Positions 1-9,768 of a DNA stretch of 64,000 nt are shown one piece after another. The stretch's first letter is position 1, and every line of letters starts with the position of its first letter. Source of the stretch: Lysobacter lycopersici (GTDB taxonomy: Bacteria; Pseudomonadota; Gammaproteobacteria; Xanthomonadales; Xanthomonadaceae); contig NZ_CP041742.1 of NCBI RefSeq assembly GCF_007556775.1, positions 992,001 through 1,056,000 of the forward strand, given 5' to 3'. The translations under genes were made by a program, and so were the position numbers. The notes under the pieces are model-generated. The model was given only the letters and a program-made list of their open reading frames with translations. It searched no databases and was not told the DNA's origin.

Positions 1-1
1 A

Positions 2-568
2 CGCCTCTGGGAACGCGGCGCACAGGCACCGAAGCAGGATGGGCGCGGCTGGCGCCAAGACGTGCCGGCGGTGGTCGCGGGGCTGGTGGTAGCGACCCGA
101 CGCAAGGGCGATGGCCAGGTGTTCGTGCTGCTCGAGGACGGGCGTGGCAAGCTCGAATGCGCGTTCTTCAACGAAGCGGCTTCGGAATTCGCGTCGTTGC
201 TGGTGCGCGACCGCATCCTGCTGGTCGAGGGCGGCCTGCGCGAGGACGAATTCAACGGCGGCTTCTCGCTGCGCGCGCGCCGCGCCTGGGATTACGACCA
301 GCTCTGCATGCAGGCCGCGCAGCGCCTGTCGCTGCAACTGGACCTGCGGGTGGAGGGCACGTTCGCGCGGGTCGAGGCCCTGCTCGGCCAGCATCGCCCG
401 GGCAAGACCCCGCTGCGCTTCGACCTGCTGCGCGATGGCGTGGCCGGCACGCTCGACCTCAACGGCAGCCAAGGTGTGCGCGTTGCCCCGGACCTGGTCG
501 CGGCCCTGCGCCAGCAGCCGGGGGTCGAAAAGGTCCACCTGCAGGTGGCGAAGCCCTGGGCGCAATAG
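2..568 (+). CDS. dnaE: DNA polymerase III subunit alpha, C-terminal part
   Basis: This is the 3' end of the replicative polymerase gene; the reading frame is open from base 2 and the start lies outside the window. The visible 188 codons cover the OB-fold domain (VFVLLEDGRGKLECAFF) and the tail that contacts tau in the holoenzyme. The N-terminal PHP and polymerase modules are not in view. The gene ends 173 bases before accA, and dnaE followed by accA is an order found in many gammaproteobacteria. The identification rests on the OB-fold pattern and on this neighbourhood, since no catalytic motif is visible. Confidence 0.9.
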   Translation, partial: RLWERGAQAPKQDGRGWRQDVPAVVAGLVVATRRKGDGQVFVLLEDGRGKLECAFFNEAASEFASLLVRDRILLVEGGLREDEFNGGFSLRARRAWDYDQLCMQAAQRLSLQLDLRVEGTFARVEALLGQHRPGKTPLRFDLLRDGVAGTLDLNGSQGVRVAPDLVAALRQQPGVEKVHLQVAKPWAQ

Positions 569-571
569 CTG

Positions 572-690
572 CCCCTCACCCGCGTGACTCGCACCATCCA
601 TGGCGCTCGCCCTTCGGGCCAGCTTCGCCGTTCGCGGGCGCTCCTGCGCCCGCAGTCGGCACCTCTCCCCGCACGCAGGGAGAGGGAAAA
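572..690. repeat. Intergenic hairpin repeat between dnaE and accA
   Basis: The dnaE-accA gap carries a hairpin with an 8-bp perfect stem (CCTCTCCC at 662-669 with GGGAGAGG at 678-685) and GC-rich flanks beginning CCCCTCACCC. There is no T-run after the stem on the plus strand, so it is a poor intrinsic terminator. Hairpins of the form CTCTCCC...GGGAGAG are familiar intergenic repeats in Xanthomonadaceae; that this is a member of such a family is inferred. Confidence 0.5.
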
Positions 691-729
691 GCAATTCGCC
701 AGGGTACGGGCCCGGGAACGCCCATCCGC

Positions 730-741
730 TAGACTTGGCGG
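730..741 (+). promoter_or_regulatory. Putative -10 box giving a leaderless accA transcript
   Basis: TAGACT at 730-735 resembles a sigma-70 -10 box. Only six bases separate it from the accA ATG, so initiation at the usual distance would begin at the start codon itself. No convincing -35 hexamer and no Shine-Dalgarno sequence is present. The same geometry is seen before xseB. Confidence 0.45.
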
Positions 742-1701
<960 letters not shown>

Positions 1702-1727
1702 CTGGCACCGTTAAGGAACGTCACCGT

Positions 1728-2387
1728 ATGCAGGGCCATATCCGCTCCTTCATCTTTCTGGCGCTGCTCTGCCCGCTGGCCTCGATGGCGCAATCCGACG
1801 GCCCTTCGCCAGAGTCGGTCGAAGCCCTTGTTCCCGGGCTGGTTTCGGTCGCGGACGCCGCTTGCGCCAGCGTGACCACACGTACTGACGCCACTGCACA
1901 CGGTCTCGACCGCTCGGCGATGCAGGCGATGTCAGACATCGACCAAATGGGCGATGACGCGGATCCTGCAGCCGTCAGATCGCGCCTGGACAAGCTTGCC
2001 GATGAAGTCGGACCGCTCGATGCCTTCCCGATGTTGCGCTTGCATTTCCTCCTCGGCTATCTCGCCGGTCGTGAAGGCAACGTGCAACAGCAAGCCTACC
2101 ATCGCGCCTATGCGCTGGCCCTCACTCAAGTCATCGAGAAAAATGGCCGCGGCGAGAGCGAGGAACACGCGCTGCGTCCTTGCTTGATCGCGAACGAGTA
2201 CGACTGGCTGCAATTTCGCGCCGGCATCGATAACCCCGGCGACCAGGCCCTGGTGAACTCCGGGCAATACCATTACGACGTCTACCACGCCGACCTTGGC
2301 GATGCGAAAGCGACAATCTATTTCGACGTGACCGACATGATCGAACAGACCGAGCACGCGTTGTCGTCCGGAACCGCCTCGCACTGA
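1728..2387 (+). CDS. Small exported protein, DUF4919-like
   Basis: A 219-residue protein of unknown function with a clear signal peptide (hydrophobic core FIFLALLCPLAS, likely cleavage after SMA). The start ATG has an AAGGAA ribosome site at 1713-1718. The C-terminal half (GRGESEEHAL, IANEYDWLQF, QYHYDVYHAD, TIYFDVTDMI) resembles, by eye, the DUF4919 pattern of a conserved acidic turn, a YD pair and a terminal IYF strand. It sits between accA and tilS on the same strand. Base composition is a little lower in GC than its neighbours. The secreted location is well supported; the family assignment is tentative. Confidence 0.75.
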   Translation: MQGHIRSFIFLALLCPLASMAQSDGPSPESVEALVPGLVSVADAACASVTTRTDATAHGLDRSAMQAMSDIDQMGDDADPAAVRSRLDKLADEVGPLDAFPMLRLHFLLGYLAGREGNVQQQAYHRAYALALTQVIEKNGRGESEEHALRPCLIANEYDWLQFRAGIDNPGDQALVNSGQYHYDVYHADLGDAKATIYFDVTDMIEQTEHALSSGTASH

Positions 2388-2403
2388 TGGAGCCATACCA
2401 GGC

Positions 2404-3699
2404 ATGAGTGGCTGGACGCTGCCGCCGCCTCCGCCGGCCGCAAGCGTCGGGGTACTGATCGGCCTCAGCGGCGGCCTCGATTCGACGGTGCTGCTGCACC
2501 TGCTCGCGCATTCGCCGCTTCGCCCGAACGGCCTGCGCGCGATCCACGTGCACCACGGCCTGCATCCGGATGCCGACGCATGGGCCGCGCATTGCGAATC
2601 GCTGTGCGCTGCACTCGATGTCCCGCTGACCATCGTCCGCATCGAAGTGGATCGCGCATCCGGCCTCGGGCTGGAAGGCGCCGCGCGCGAATCCCGCCAC
2701 GCGGCGTTCAAGTCCGAACTGCGCGACGGCGAAATCCTCGCGCTGGCGCACCACCGCGACGACCAGGCCGAAACCTTCCTGCTGCGCGCCTTGCGCGGCT
2801 CCGGCACCAAGGGCTTGTCGTCAATGCAGTCGTGGCGACGGCACGGCTACGGCTGGCTCTGGCGGCCATTGCTCGCGCAACCTCGAGAAGCTTTGCGTGA
2901 ATACGCGATCGCGCACGATCTGATCTGGATCGAGGATCCGTCCAACGCCTCGAACGATCCTGATCGCAATTTCCTGCGCAATCGGGTGATGCCAGTGCTG
3001 CAGGAACGCTGGCCTCAGGCATCCACATCGTTTGCTCGCAGCGCGGCGTTGATCGCGGAAGCGCACGACATCCTGTCCGCTTCCGATATGAACGACCTCG
3101 ACCGCATCACCCACCACGATGATTCGCGCACAATCCATATTGCTGGTCTGATGCATCTTCCAGCACCACGCCGCGCGCGCGCATTGCAACTCTGGGCACA
3201 TCGATTGGGACTGCCGCCACTGCCTGGAAGCGCACCCGCCCGCATCGAGAAGGAAATTATCCCTGCGTCGAAGGATGCGGAGCCGCGCTTTTGCTGGAGC
3301 GGCGCCTGCATCGAGCGCTGGAATCAGCTGCTGCACGCGGATCGACAATCTCCGGTATTTCCTCGCGGCTGGGCACGCATCTGGGATGGCTGCACCCCGC
3401 TCCGTCTTCCCGAGGGAAGCCTGTTGTCGCTGGACGGCGGGGAAGGTTTCAAGAGCCCGGTATTGGTGCGCGCGCGTCTTGGTGGAGAACGCATCAACCT
3501 GCACTTCAGAACCCATTCGCACGCGTTGAAGAAGGTATTGCAGGAGCATCGCATTCCACCTTGGGAACGGCGGCGATTGCCTCTGCTATTGGATCCCGAT
3601 TCGGAGACCGTGTTGGCAGCTGGCCATCGCATCATCGGCCGTGATCTCGAACGGCGACTCGTAGACCCGCGCGCACGCCTCGACTGGCAACTGGCGTAA
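2404..3699 (+). CDS. tilS: tRNA(Ile)-lysidine synthetase
   Basis: The enzyme attaches lysine to C34 of the CAU-anticodon tRNA(Ile), converting it from Met to Ile decoding of AUA. It has 431 residues, close to the E. coli length. The N-terminal PP-loop ATPase motif is SGGLDST, followed by HVHHGL and LAHHRDDQAETFLLR, all standard TilS signatures. The linker and C-terminal tRNA-binding domains follow, ending in the RIIGRDLERR region. Its presence matters for the odd UAU-like tRNA at 48732, because AUA decoding is already provided for. The stop codon lies inside the -10-like box of xseB. Confidence 0.97.
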   Translation: MSGWTLPPPPPAASVGVLIGLSGGLDSTVLLHLLAHSPLRPNGLRAIHVHHGLHPDADAWAAHCESLCAALDVPLTIVRIEVDRASGLGLEGAARESRHAAFKSELRDGEILALAHHRDDQAETFLLRALRGSGTKGLSSMQSWRRHGYGWLWRPLLAQPREALREYAIAHDLIWIEDPSNASNDPDRNFLRNRVMPVLQERWPQASTSFARSAALIAEAHDILSASDMNDLDRITHHDDSRTIHIAGLMHLPAPRRARALQLWAHRLGLPPLPGSAPARIEKEIIPASKDAEPRFCWSGACIERWNQLLHADRQSPVFPRGWARIWDGCTPLRLPEGSLLSLDGGEGFKSPVLVRARLGGERINLHFRTHSHALKKVLQEHRIPPWERRRLPLLLDPDSETVLAAGHRIIGRDLERRLVDPRARLDWQLA

Positions 3700-3708
3700 A
3701 CTCCGCCC
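3697..3708 (+). promoter_or_regulatory. Putative -10 box for a leaderless xseB transcript
   Basis: TAAACT at 3697-3702 overlaps the tilS stop codon and is followed after six bases by the xseB ATG, the same spacing as TAGACT before accA. No Shine-Dalgarno sequence lies between. No good -35 box is apparent, so this is suggestive only. Confidence 0.4.
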
Positions 3709-3972
3709 ATGCCGCGCAAACCCGCCCACGAAGCCGCCTCCGAACCCTCCGCCGTCGCCGAATTCGAGGCCTCGCTCGACGCGCTCGAGCAGTTGGTCGG
3801 GAAGATGGAAGCCGGTGGCATGAGCCTGGAGGAATCGCTGGCCGCCTACGAGCGCGGCGTCGGCCTGTACCGCAAGTGCCAGGCCGCGCTGGAACAGGCC
3901 GAACTGCGGGTCAAGCTGCTGAGCGACCCGCTGGATCCCGCCACCGCCGAATCCTTCCAGCCGGATGCCTGA
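3709..3972 (+). CDS. xseB: Exodeoxyribonuclease VII small subunit
   Basis: An 87-residue acidic helical protein that assembles with XseA to form exonuclease VII, which degrades single-stranded DNA. It carries the family signature [18 protein letters not shown] followed by [11 protein letters not shown] and [10 protein letters not shown]. The 3' end overlaps ispA by eight bases, implying translational coupling; xseB-ispA (often with dxs) is a widespread order. xseA is not in the window. Confidence 0.96.
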   Translation: MPRKPAHEAASEPSAVAEFEASLDALEQLVGKMEAGGMSLEESLAAYERGVGLYRKCQAALEQAELRVKLLSDPLDPATAESFQPDA

Positions 3973-4852
3973 TCTCGCATTGCAGGCGCGCCTCGATGCA
4001 TGGCGCGCGCGGGTGGATGCCGCGCTCGCCCACGCCCTGCCCGATCCCGATTCCCCGCCACGCCGCCTGCACGCGGCGATGCGCCACGCCGCGCTGCTCG
4101 GCGGCAAGCGCATGCGCCCGTTGCTGGTCTACGCGGCGGGAACCGCATTCGGTGCGAACGAGGAATCGCTGGACGCGCCGGCTGTCGCGGTGGAACTGGT
4201 CCACGCCTATTCGCTGGTGCACGACGACCTGCCGGCGATGGACGACGACGCGCTGCGCCGCGGCCAGCCGACCGTGCATGTCGCCTTCGACGAAGCGACC
4301 GCGATCCTCGCCGGCGACGCGCTGCAGTCGCAGGCCTTCGTCGCGATCGCGAACGCCACGCTTCCCGGCGACGCGCGCGCCGCGCTCTGCGCCGAACTCG
4401 CATCCGCCGCCGCCGGCATGTGCGCCGGACAGGCTTTGGACATCGATGCGACCGGGCAGGCATCCGGATTCGACATCGCATCGCTGGAACGCCTGCACGC
4501 GCTCAAGACCGGCGCGCTGCTGCGTGCATCTGTCCGCATGGGCGCGATCGCCGCCGGCGCGGACGCGGATTCGCGCGCCACGCTCGACCGTTTCGCCGAT
4601 GCGCTCGGGTTGGCGTTCCAAGTGCGCGACGACCTGCTCGACGTCGAGGGCGAAAGCGCGACGCTGGGCAAGACCGCGGGCAAGGACGCGGCACGATCCA
4701 AGCCCACGTTCCCGGCGCTGATCGGGGTCGAGGCTTCGCGCGCGCGATTGGACGCACTCGCCATGGAAATGCGCGATGCCCTGTCGGCGTTGCCGGTGGA
4801 TACGTCTGCGCTCGCGGCGCTGGCACGGCTGGCGATCGAACGCGACCGCTGA
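3965..4852 (+). CDS. ispA: Geranyl/farnesyl diphosphate synthase
   Basis: The product condenses isopentenyl diphosphate with allylic diphosphates to make farnesyl diphosphate for quinones, undecaprenyl carriers and other isoprenoids. It has 295 residues, near the family length. The first aspartate-rich motif is seen in [13 protein letters not shown] and the second in [13 protein letters not shown]; the GGKRMRP substrate motif precedes them. The start overlaps the end of xseB by eight bases. dxs, the common third partner, does not follow; a CHASE2 protein does. Confidence 0.97.
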   Translation: MPDLALQARLDAWRARVDAALAHALPDPDSPPRRLHAAMRHAALLGGKRMRPLLVYAAGTAFGANEESLDAPAVAVELVHAYSLVHDDLPAMDDDALRRGQPTVHVAFDEATAILAGDALQSQAFVAIANATLPGDARAALCAELASAAAGMCAGQALDIDATGQASGFDIASLERLHALKTGALLRASVRMGAIAAGADADSRATLDRFADALGLAFQVRDDLLDVEGESATLGKTAGKDAARSKPTFPALIGVEASRARLDALAMEMRDALSALPVDTSALAALARLAIERDR

Positions 4853-4900
4853 CGCGCGCCGCTGCGGTACAGTCGCGGCGGGGCAAGGGGAGCTCGGCGA

Positions 4901-6730
4901 ATGGCAATGCCCAGGTTCTGGCGCGAACGCGTGCTGCCGTGGCTGGAGTCGCTGTTCGCCTGGCTCGGCTACAGCTTCGTCAACCGCTGGGGCGCGCTCG
5001 AACGCGGCTACCGGCGCCCGCTCGCGCGCATCGCGCTGAAACTGCGCTTCGCCTTCTATCCGCTGCTGGTGGTCGGCGCGCTCGGCTGGCTGGCCTGGGA
5101 CTGGCACCACGATCGCAACCTGGCCTCGGCCGAAGACGCGATCTTCGACCAGGTGATCAAGCTGCGCCCGTGGGAACCGAAACCTTCGGGCAAGGTCGCG
5201 ATCGTGGAGATCGACGACTGTTCGATCGCGCAGCTCGGGCCGTGGCCGTGGAGCCGGCAGCAGCACGCCGACCTGCTCGATGCGCTCGATGGCGCCGGCG
5301 TGCGCGCGGTCGGTTTCGACGTGATGTTCGTCGACGCCTCCAACGACGATCCCGGCGGCGATGCCACGCTCGAAGCGATGGCCGAAGGCGGCGGCGGACG
5401 TTTCCTGTTCGGCGCCACGCGCGTGCCGCCGGGATTCGACGATGCGAAGGGCGCGATCCCGGTGTCGCAGGTTCCCGGCGCATTCCCCTTGTCCGCGAAC
5501 GCGCAACGCCCCGGCCCGCGCGTCGCGCTGCTGCGGCCCTACGGCGAGGCGATGCGCAAGTACAGCGCGCTGGTCGACATCGATCGCGACGCCGACGGCG
5601 TGCTGCGCGACGTGAACCTGCGCGGCGAGGAAGGCGACTGGGCCCTGCCGTCGTTGTCGCTGCGCCTGGCCTCGGTCGCGAGCGGGCGCGCGATGTCTTC
5701 GTATCCCGCGTCGATCCGCGTGAACTGGCGCAGGCACAGTCGCCTGCCCTACATCAGCGCCGCCGACCTGGTCCTCCCGAAACCCGCGTGCGATCCGAAC
5801 GGCGTTCCCGACCTGAAAGGCCGCGCGGTGCTGGTCGGCTACACCGCCGCCGGCCTCAACGATGCCAAGCCGACGCCGGCGAACATGGCGATGCCCGGCG
5901 TGGAAGTGCACGCCGAGGCGACGGAGGCGCTGCTCACCGACGGCGCAATCTGGATGCCGCCGGCGAGCTTCAAGTATTTGCTCGCGGCCTTCCTGGTCGC
6001 GTTCACCGGCTTCGCGTTCTGGCGCGGCGAACCGGCGTGGGAACTCGATGCGATCTTCGTCGCCAGCAACATCCTGTTGGTCGTCGCGGCATTCATCGGG
6101 CTGACCGCGTTCGGCGTGTTCTTCGACATCTTCGCCGCGCTCGGTTTCGTCAGCCTGTGCTTCGGCCTGTGCCGCGTGTACGCGGCGGCGCAACGCGGGC
6201 GCGCGATCGGCAACGACGATTATCGACCGCAGTTCGATGCACAACGCGATCGCTGGCTGGCGATGGTGCGCTTACGCTTCGTGCCCGACGAGGCGATGGA
6301 ACGGCGTGCGCTCTCCCGCCGCATCCGCGAATACCGCCGGCGCCTGCGCGGCTGGCTGTACCACGGCCACGAAGCGGTGGCGATCGAGGGCATCGTCGAA
6401 TACAAGCACTGGCTGTGGGATGCGCTGGTCGACGTCAACGTGCTGACCTGGGGCGGGCCCGACCGGGCCACCGTGGTGGCGACGGCGGAACGCGAATTGC
6501 GATCGCTGCGCGAATACCTCGCCGGGCGCGACGACGTGCTGCCCGACGACGGCAGCGTGCGCGTGGCCAGCCTGATCAGCACGATCGCGGTCGAGGACGA
6601 GCCGATCACCGACACCCGCGCCCGGGTCAGCCACATGCTCGGGCGCTTGCTGGCCAGCACCGACGAGCGCCCGCTGTCGGCGCACGATTCCTTCGCCGCC
6701 GACGAAACCGGGCCACAGGCGCCCGCCTGA
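4901..6730 (+). CDS. CHASE2-domain membrane sensor protein
   Basis: A 609-residue protein with an N-terminal membrane segment (about residues 50-68, YPLLVVGALGWLAW), a periplasmic CHASE2 domain (about 80-350) with its usual patterns (KVAIVEIDDCSIAQLGPWPW, GFDVMFVD, GRAVLVGYTAAG), then three closely spaced membrane helices (about 360-430). CHASE2 domains normally drive an adenylate cyclase, kinase or GGDEF output. The roughly 170-residue cytosolic tail here is charged and helical (RRIREYRRRLRGWLYHG) and matches no output domain I recognise. An AAGGGGAG ribosome site precedes the ATG. An M48 protease follows on the same strand. Confidence 0.85.
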   Translation: MAMPRFWRERVLPWLESLFAWLGYSFVNRWGALERGYRRPLARIALKLRFAFYPLLVVGALGWLAWDWHHDRNLASAEDAIFDQVIKLRPWEPKPSGKVAIVEIDDCSIAQLGPWPWSRQQHADLLDALDGAGVRAVGFDVMFVDASNDDPGGDATLEAMAEGGGGRFLFGATRVPPGFDDAKGAIPVSQVPGAFPLSANAQRPGPRVALLRPYGEAMRKYSALVDIDRDADGVLRDVNLRGEEGDWALPSLSLRLASVASGRAMSSYPASIRVNWRRHSRLPYISAADLVLPKPACDPNGVPDLKGRAVLVGYTAAGLNDAKPTPANMAMPGVEVHAEATEALLTDGAIWMPPASFKYLLAAFLVAFTGFAFWRGEPAWELDAIFVASNILLVVAAFIGLTAFGVFFDIFAALGFVSLCFGLCRVYAAAQRGRAIGNDDYRPQFDAQRDRWLAMVRLRFVPDEAMERRALSRRIREYRRRLRGWLYHGHEAVAIEGIVEYKHWLWDALVDVNVLTWGGPDRATVVATAERELRSLREYLAGRDDVLPDDGSVRVASLISTIAVEDEPITDTRARVSHMLGRLLASTDERPLSAHDSFAADETGPQAPA

Positions 6731-6865
6731 ACGGCAATGCGGCGGCGCAGCTTGCGCGTGCCTCCCGATGCCGGTTGAATCGTGGCCGCGATTGCCCCCG
6801 GATCGCGTATTCCTGCATGGCGCCGCGCATCGCGGCCATCGCCCAAACGCACGGGGACACAGCGC

Positions 6866-8200
6866 ATGCCATCCACGTTCGCACGCAGCATCGCCCTCGC
6901 CGCCTTGATGGTCGCGCTGGTCGTCGCCCGACCCGCCGTGGCCGGGCAACCGGCGCAAATCCACAAGGCTTCGGTCGACGTGCACGGCGCACCCGATTCC
7001 AAGTCCGCCGTGGTCGCCACGCTCAAGCAGGGCGCGGCGGTGGATGTCGGCGGGCAACAGGGCCTGTGGTACCGCGTGTCGCTGCCGTCGGGCCCTTCCG
7101 GCTTCGTGCGCGTGAACGAGGTGCGCATGGCCTATGGCAAATCGGCGTCGTCCTCGGACGTGGGCGGCCTGTTCGCCGGCCGTGCCGGCAAGGGCCGGGT
7201 CAGCGAAACCGCCGGCGTGCGCGGCCTCGACGAAAGCGACCTGCGCGCGGCCAGTTTCGACGGCGCGCAACTGGCGAAGATGGAGTCCTACCGCGAAACC
7301 CCGCAACAGGCGGCGGACGCCATGCGCCGCGCCAACCTGCGCGAGCGCAGCATTCCCTACAAGCCCGAAGAGCAGGCCGTCGCCGCGAACAAGAAGGGCG
7401 GCGCGACCCAGCAGCAGAAGCGCAGCGGCCTGTCCGCCGCGCGCGGGCTGCTCTCCAGCCTCGGCCTCGGCAATGCCGCCAGCGATACCGCGCTCGGCGC
7501 CGCGGATGCCACCACGCGCAAGAGCGGCGAGGAACTGACCGAGGAAGAGCTGCAACTCGGGCCGGAGATCGCCGGACGCATCCTCGGTGCCGCGCCGTTG
7601 TGGCAGGACGATGCCGCGCAGCGCCGCGTCAACCGCGTCGGGCGCTGGCTCGCGTCGCACACCGCGCGTCCGGAACTGCCGTGGACCTTCGGCGTGATCG
7701 ATTCGCCAGAGATCAACGCCTTCGCTGCGCCCGGCGGCTACGTGCTGGTCACCCGCGGCATCTATGAACTGGTCGACGCGAACGACGACCAGGAACTGGC
7801 CGGGGTGCTCGCGCACGAACTCAGCCACGTCGTGCAGCGCGACCACTACGAAGTGATCCACAAGCAGGAAATGCAGTCCTACGGCAAGGATGTCGCGCTC
7901 AGCCATGTCAGCGTCGGCGGCGGCGAACTCGGCAACGTGGCCAAGGACTACCTGGCGAAGAACGGCGCGGCGGTGATGCTCACCAGCCTCGACCGCGGCG
8001 CCGAATACCGTTCGGACGAAGCCGCCGAGGTCTACCTCGCCCGCTCCGGCTACGACCCGCTGGCGCTGTACGCGGTGTTGCAGAAGATGACCGCGCTCGG
8101 CAGCAAGGCCCCGGCCATGGCGCAGTTGTTCCGCACCCATCCGCCGCTGGACGAGCGGCTGGACCGGCTGGACCACAACAAGATCGCGATGGGCGACTGA
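6866..8200 (+). CDS. Exported M48-family metalloprotease with SH3-like domain
   Basis: A 444-residue predicted zinc peptidase. The chosen ATG gives a signal peptide (ALMVALVVARPAVAG); the upstream in-frame start would add a non-hydrophobic stretch. An SH3-like segment follows (ASVDVHGAPDSKSAVVATL, about residues 33-90), then a linker, then the M48 catalytic domain with HELSH at about residues 317-321 and a downstream RGAEYRSDEAA motif supplying the third zinc ligand. M48 proteins of this type act in periplasmic protein quality control (BepA/LoiP-like). The substrate is unknown. It ends just upstream of the tandem secreted-protein array. Confidence 0.92.
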   Translation: MPSTFARSIALAALMVALVVARPAVAGQPAQIHKASVDVHGAPDSKSAVVATLKQGAAVDVGGQQGLWYRVSLPSGPSGFVRVNEVRMAYGKSASSSDVGGLFAGRAGKGRVSETAGVRGLDESDLRAASFDGAQLAKMESYRETPQQAADAMRRANLRERSIPYKPEEQAVAANKKGGATQQQKRSGLSAARGLLSSLGLGNAASDTALGAADATTRKSGEELTEEELQLGPEIAGRILGAAPLWQDDAAQRRVNRVGRWLASHTARPELPWTFGVIDSPEINAFAAPGGYVLVTRGIYELVDANDDQELAGVLAHELSHVVQRDHYEVIHKQEMQSYGKDVALSHVSVGGGELGNVAKDYLAKNGAAVMLTSLDRGAEYRSDEAAEVYLARSGYDPLALYAVLQKMTALGSKAPAMAQLFRTHPPLDERLDRLDHNKIAMGD

Positions 8201-8403
8201 CGGCCCGACCGGCCCCTGACCGTCCGTCATTCCGGCGCATTCAGCGTATCGGAGAGCCGTTCCGCCCCACCCGGCCCCTGTCCCGGACGCCCCTTTCGGC
8301 CACAAAAAGGGTGCAAACTGTTAGTTCTGTCACAGTTCTTGCTTGGCAGTACCGGGCAGCCCGTCACTCCGACAGGCGGTCCACAACCACAGGGGGTTTT
8401 TCC

Positions 8404-8958
8404 ATGCGCGTTCTGCGTCCCGCAGGCTTGGCCTGCCTTGTCGCTGTCTCCGGCTTCGCCGCCACGCCAATGGCCAGGTCGGCCACGGCGAGCCAGTACC
8501 TCACCGTCTCCGGTTCGGTCTGCAAGCCGGCCGGCGTCAGCACCAATCCCGATTTCGTTTCCAAGGCCACCGGCGGCCGCAACGAATCCACCACCGCCGG
8601 CATCTTCGTGATCTGTCCGTTCAATCTTTCCCCGGTCCCGTCCGATGGCGGCGCGATCATCGAAATGAACGTCATCCTCTATTCGATCGACGGAACGCCG
8701 CGCACTTCGACCTGCACGACCGTGATCGGATCCCTCAACCGGTACGTCCCGCCGACCTATTCCACCAAGGCGATCAACGTGCCCGCCGAAAGCACGGGCG
8801 TCGTCGCGGCATGGACCGCGGGGGATTTCGGTGGAACGACGGGCGCGGGCATTCCCGGCAGTGCGTGGACGACCGTGACCTGCATCCTGCCGCCGCAGAC
8901 CGCGATCGGCCTGCTGTACGCCAGGTACAACCCGAACCTGGGCAGCGACCCGCAGTAA
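8404..8958 (+). CDS. Secreted four-Cys paralogue, copy 1 of 6
   Basis: A 184-residue exported protein of unknown function, the first and most divergent of six tandem relatives. It has a signal peptide (GLACLVAVSGFAATPMARS), then four cysteines in the order shared by the array: Cys40, Cys71, one in TSTCTTVIG and one in TVTCILPPQTAIG. It keeps the hallmark GRNEST motif and the end motif LPPQTAI, but has lost the CQLSIPTTDT core found in the others. The upstream 203 bases lack the conserved leader seen before copies 2-6. A strong hairpin terminator follows. I recognise no named family; two disulphides and an extracytoplasmic location are inferred. Confidence 0.85.
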   Translation: MRVLRPAGLACLVAVSGFAATPMARSATASQYLTVSGSVCKPAGVSTNPDFVSKATGGRNESTTAGIFVICPFNLSPVPSDGGAIIEMNVILYSIDGTPRTSTCTTVIGSLNRYVPPTYSTKAINVPAESTGVVAAWTAGDFGGTTGAGIPGSAWTTVTCILPPQTAIGLLYARYNPNLGSDPQ

Positions 8959-8981
8959 GGCATCGTGCGGAGCTGCATCGA

Positions 8982-9006
8982 AGGGCGCCCGTGGCGCCCT
9001 TTTTTC
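8982..9006 (+). terminator. Intrinsic terminator after copy 1
   Basis: An 8-bp perfect stem (AGGGCGCC at 8982-8989 with GGCGCCCT at 8993-9000), a 3-base loop and a T-run make a strong rho-independent terminator. Related hairpins follow each copy of the array. Confidence 0.9.
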
Positions 9007-9040
9007 GTTCACGCATGTCCGCTTCCGTCCCCGTTCCACG

Positions 9041-9089
9041 CATAAGGGGAAAACCCGCCATTCCGGCCGGGCACCGAATGGGGTGAACC
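9041..9089 (+). promoter_or_regulatory. Conserved array leader with stem-loop, before copy 2
   Basis: CATAAG at 9041-9046 could be a -10 box. A 6-bp stem follows (CCATTC 9058-9063 with GAATGG 9076-9081, 12-base loop), extended by ACC/GGT pairing across a two-base bulge. The 3' arm carries the only purine-rich ribosome-site candidate (GGGGTGA), eight bases before the ATG, so the stem could mask it. The module recurs before copies 3 to 6. Confidence 0.65.
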
Positions 9090-9638
9090 ATGTGCAATCT
9101 TCGACTTCCCGCCGTGATTGCCGGCGTCGCGGCGATCTGTAGCCTGGCGATTGCGCCGACAGCGAGGTCCACGGACATGACCGCGGACGTAGTCATCAAC
9201 GGAGCGAGTTGCCAGCTGAGCATCCCGACCATCGATACCGGCGTGCGTCCCAAGGCGACGGGATTCCGCAACGAATCCACGACCACCAGCAATTTCGTGA
9301 TCTGCCCCGTGGTCATCGCCCCCGGGAACGGAACTGCGAGCCCATTGAGTTGGCTCAACATCTTCGTGTATTCGCTCGATGGAACCAGCCGCAACGTCAG
9401 CTGCACGGGCGTGAGCGGCTGGTATGGCGGCTACATGCCGCCGGTCTATTCCACCAAGACCTTCGCTTCGGCAACGACGGGGCAAGGCTATACCATCACC
9501 TGGTGGTCGACGGATTTCGGAGGAATTTCCGGTGCCACCATCCCGGGCAGCCTCAATTTCTCCGTGACATGCAACCTGCCACCGCAGACCGCGATCAATT
9601 TCATGGAAGCGATTTTCCCGTACCCGGTCGGCAGCTGA
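9090..9638 (+). CDS. Secreted four-Cys paralogue, copy 2 of 6
   Basis: A 182-residue exported protein of the tandem family. The signal peptide is followed by ATARSTDM or similar, then the conserved core CQLSIPTIDTGVRPKATGF and FRNESTTTSNFVICP. The second half keeps VYSLDGTSRNVSCTGV, YSTKTF, a TDFGG turn and VTCNLPPQTAI. Four mature cysteines are conserved with the other copies, consistent with two disulphides in a beta-rich fold. There is no lipobox, no membrane helix after the signal peptide and no catalytic motif I recognise. It has its own leader hairpin and terminator, so it is probably an independent transcription unit. Confidence 0.88.
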   Translation: MCNLRLPAVIAGVAAICSLAIAPTARSTDMTADVVINGASCQLSIPTIDTGVRPKATGFRNESTTTSNFVICPVVIAPGNGTASPLSWLNIFVYSLDGTSRNVSCTGVSGWYGGYMPPVYSTKTFASATTGQGYTITWWSTDFGGISGATIPGSLNFSVTCNLPPQTAINFMEAIFPYPVGS

Positions 9639-9659
9639 ATCCATTCCTGCATGAACGAA

Positions 9660-9685
9660 AGGGCGCCCCGTGGCGCCCTTTTTTC
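9660..9685 (+). terminator. Intrinsic terminator after copy 2
   Basis: Stem AGGGCGCC (9660-9667) pairs with GGCGCCCT (9672-9679) around a 4-base loop, followed by a T-run. It is nearly identical to the terminator after copy 1. Confidence 0.9.
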
Positions 9686-9719
9686 GTTCACGCATGTCCG
9701 CTTCCGTCCCCGTTCCGTG

Positions 9720-9768
9720 CATAAGGGGGAAACCCGCCGTTCCGGCCGGGCATCGAACGGGGTGAACC
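9720..9768 (+). promoter_or_regulatory. Conserved array leader with stem-loop, before copy 3
   Basis: This is the same module as before copy 2, but the stem reads CCGTTC (9737-9742) with GAACGG (9755-9760): an A-T pair has become G-C by change on both arms. The loop is again 12 bases and the start codon is eight bases after the stem. The paired change favours selection on structure. Confidence 0.65.

Noticed and set aside
4000-7767. 1255-codon plus-strand frame spanning ispA, the CHASE2 gene and the M48 gene
   Set aside because: It is a frame-shifted shadow of three well-supported genes with Arg-rich translation.
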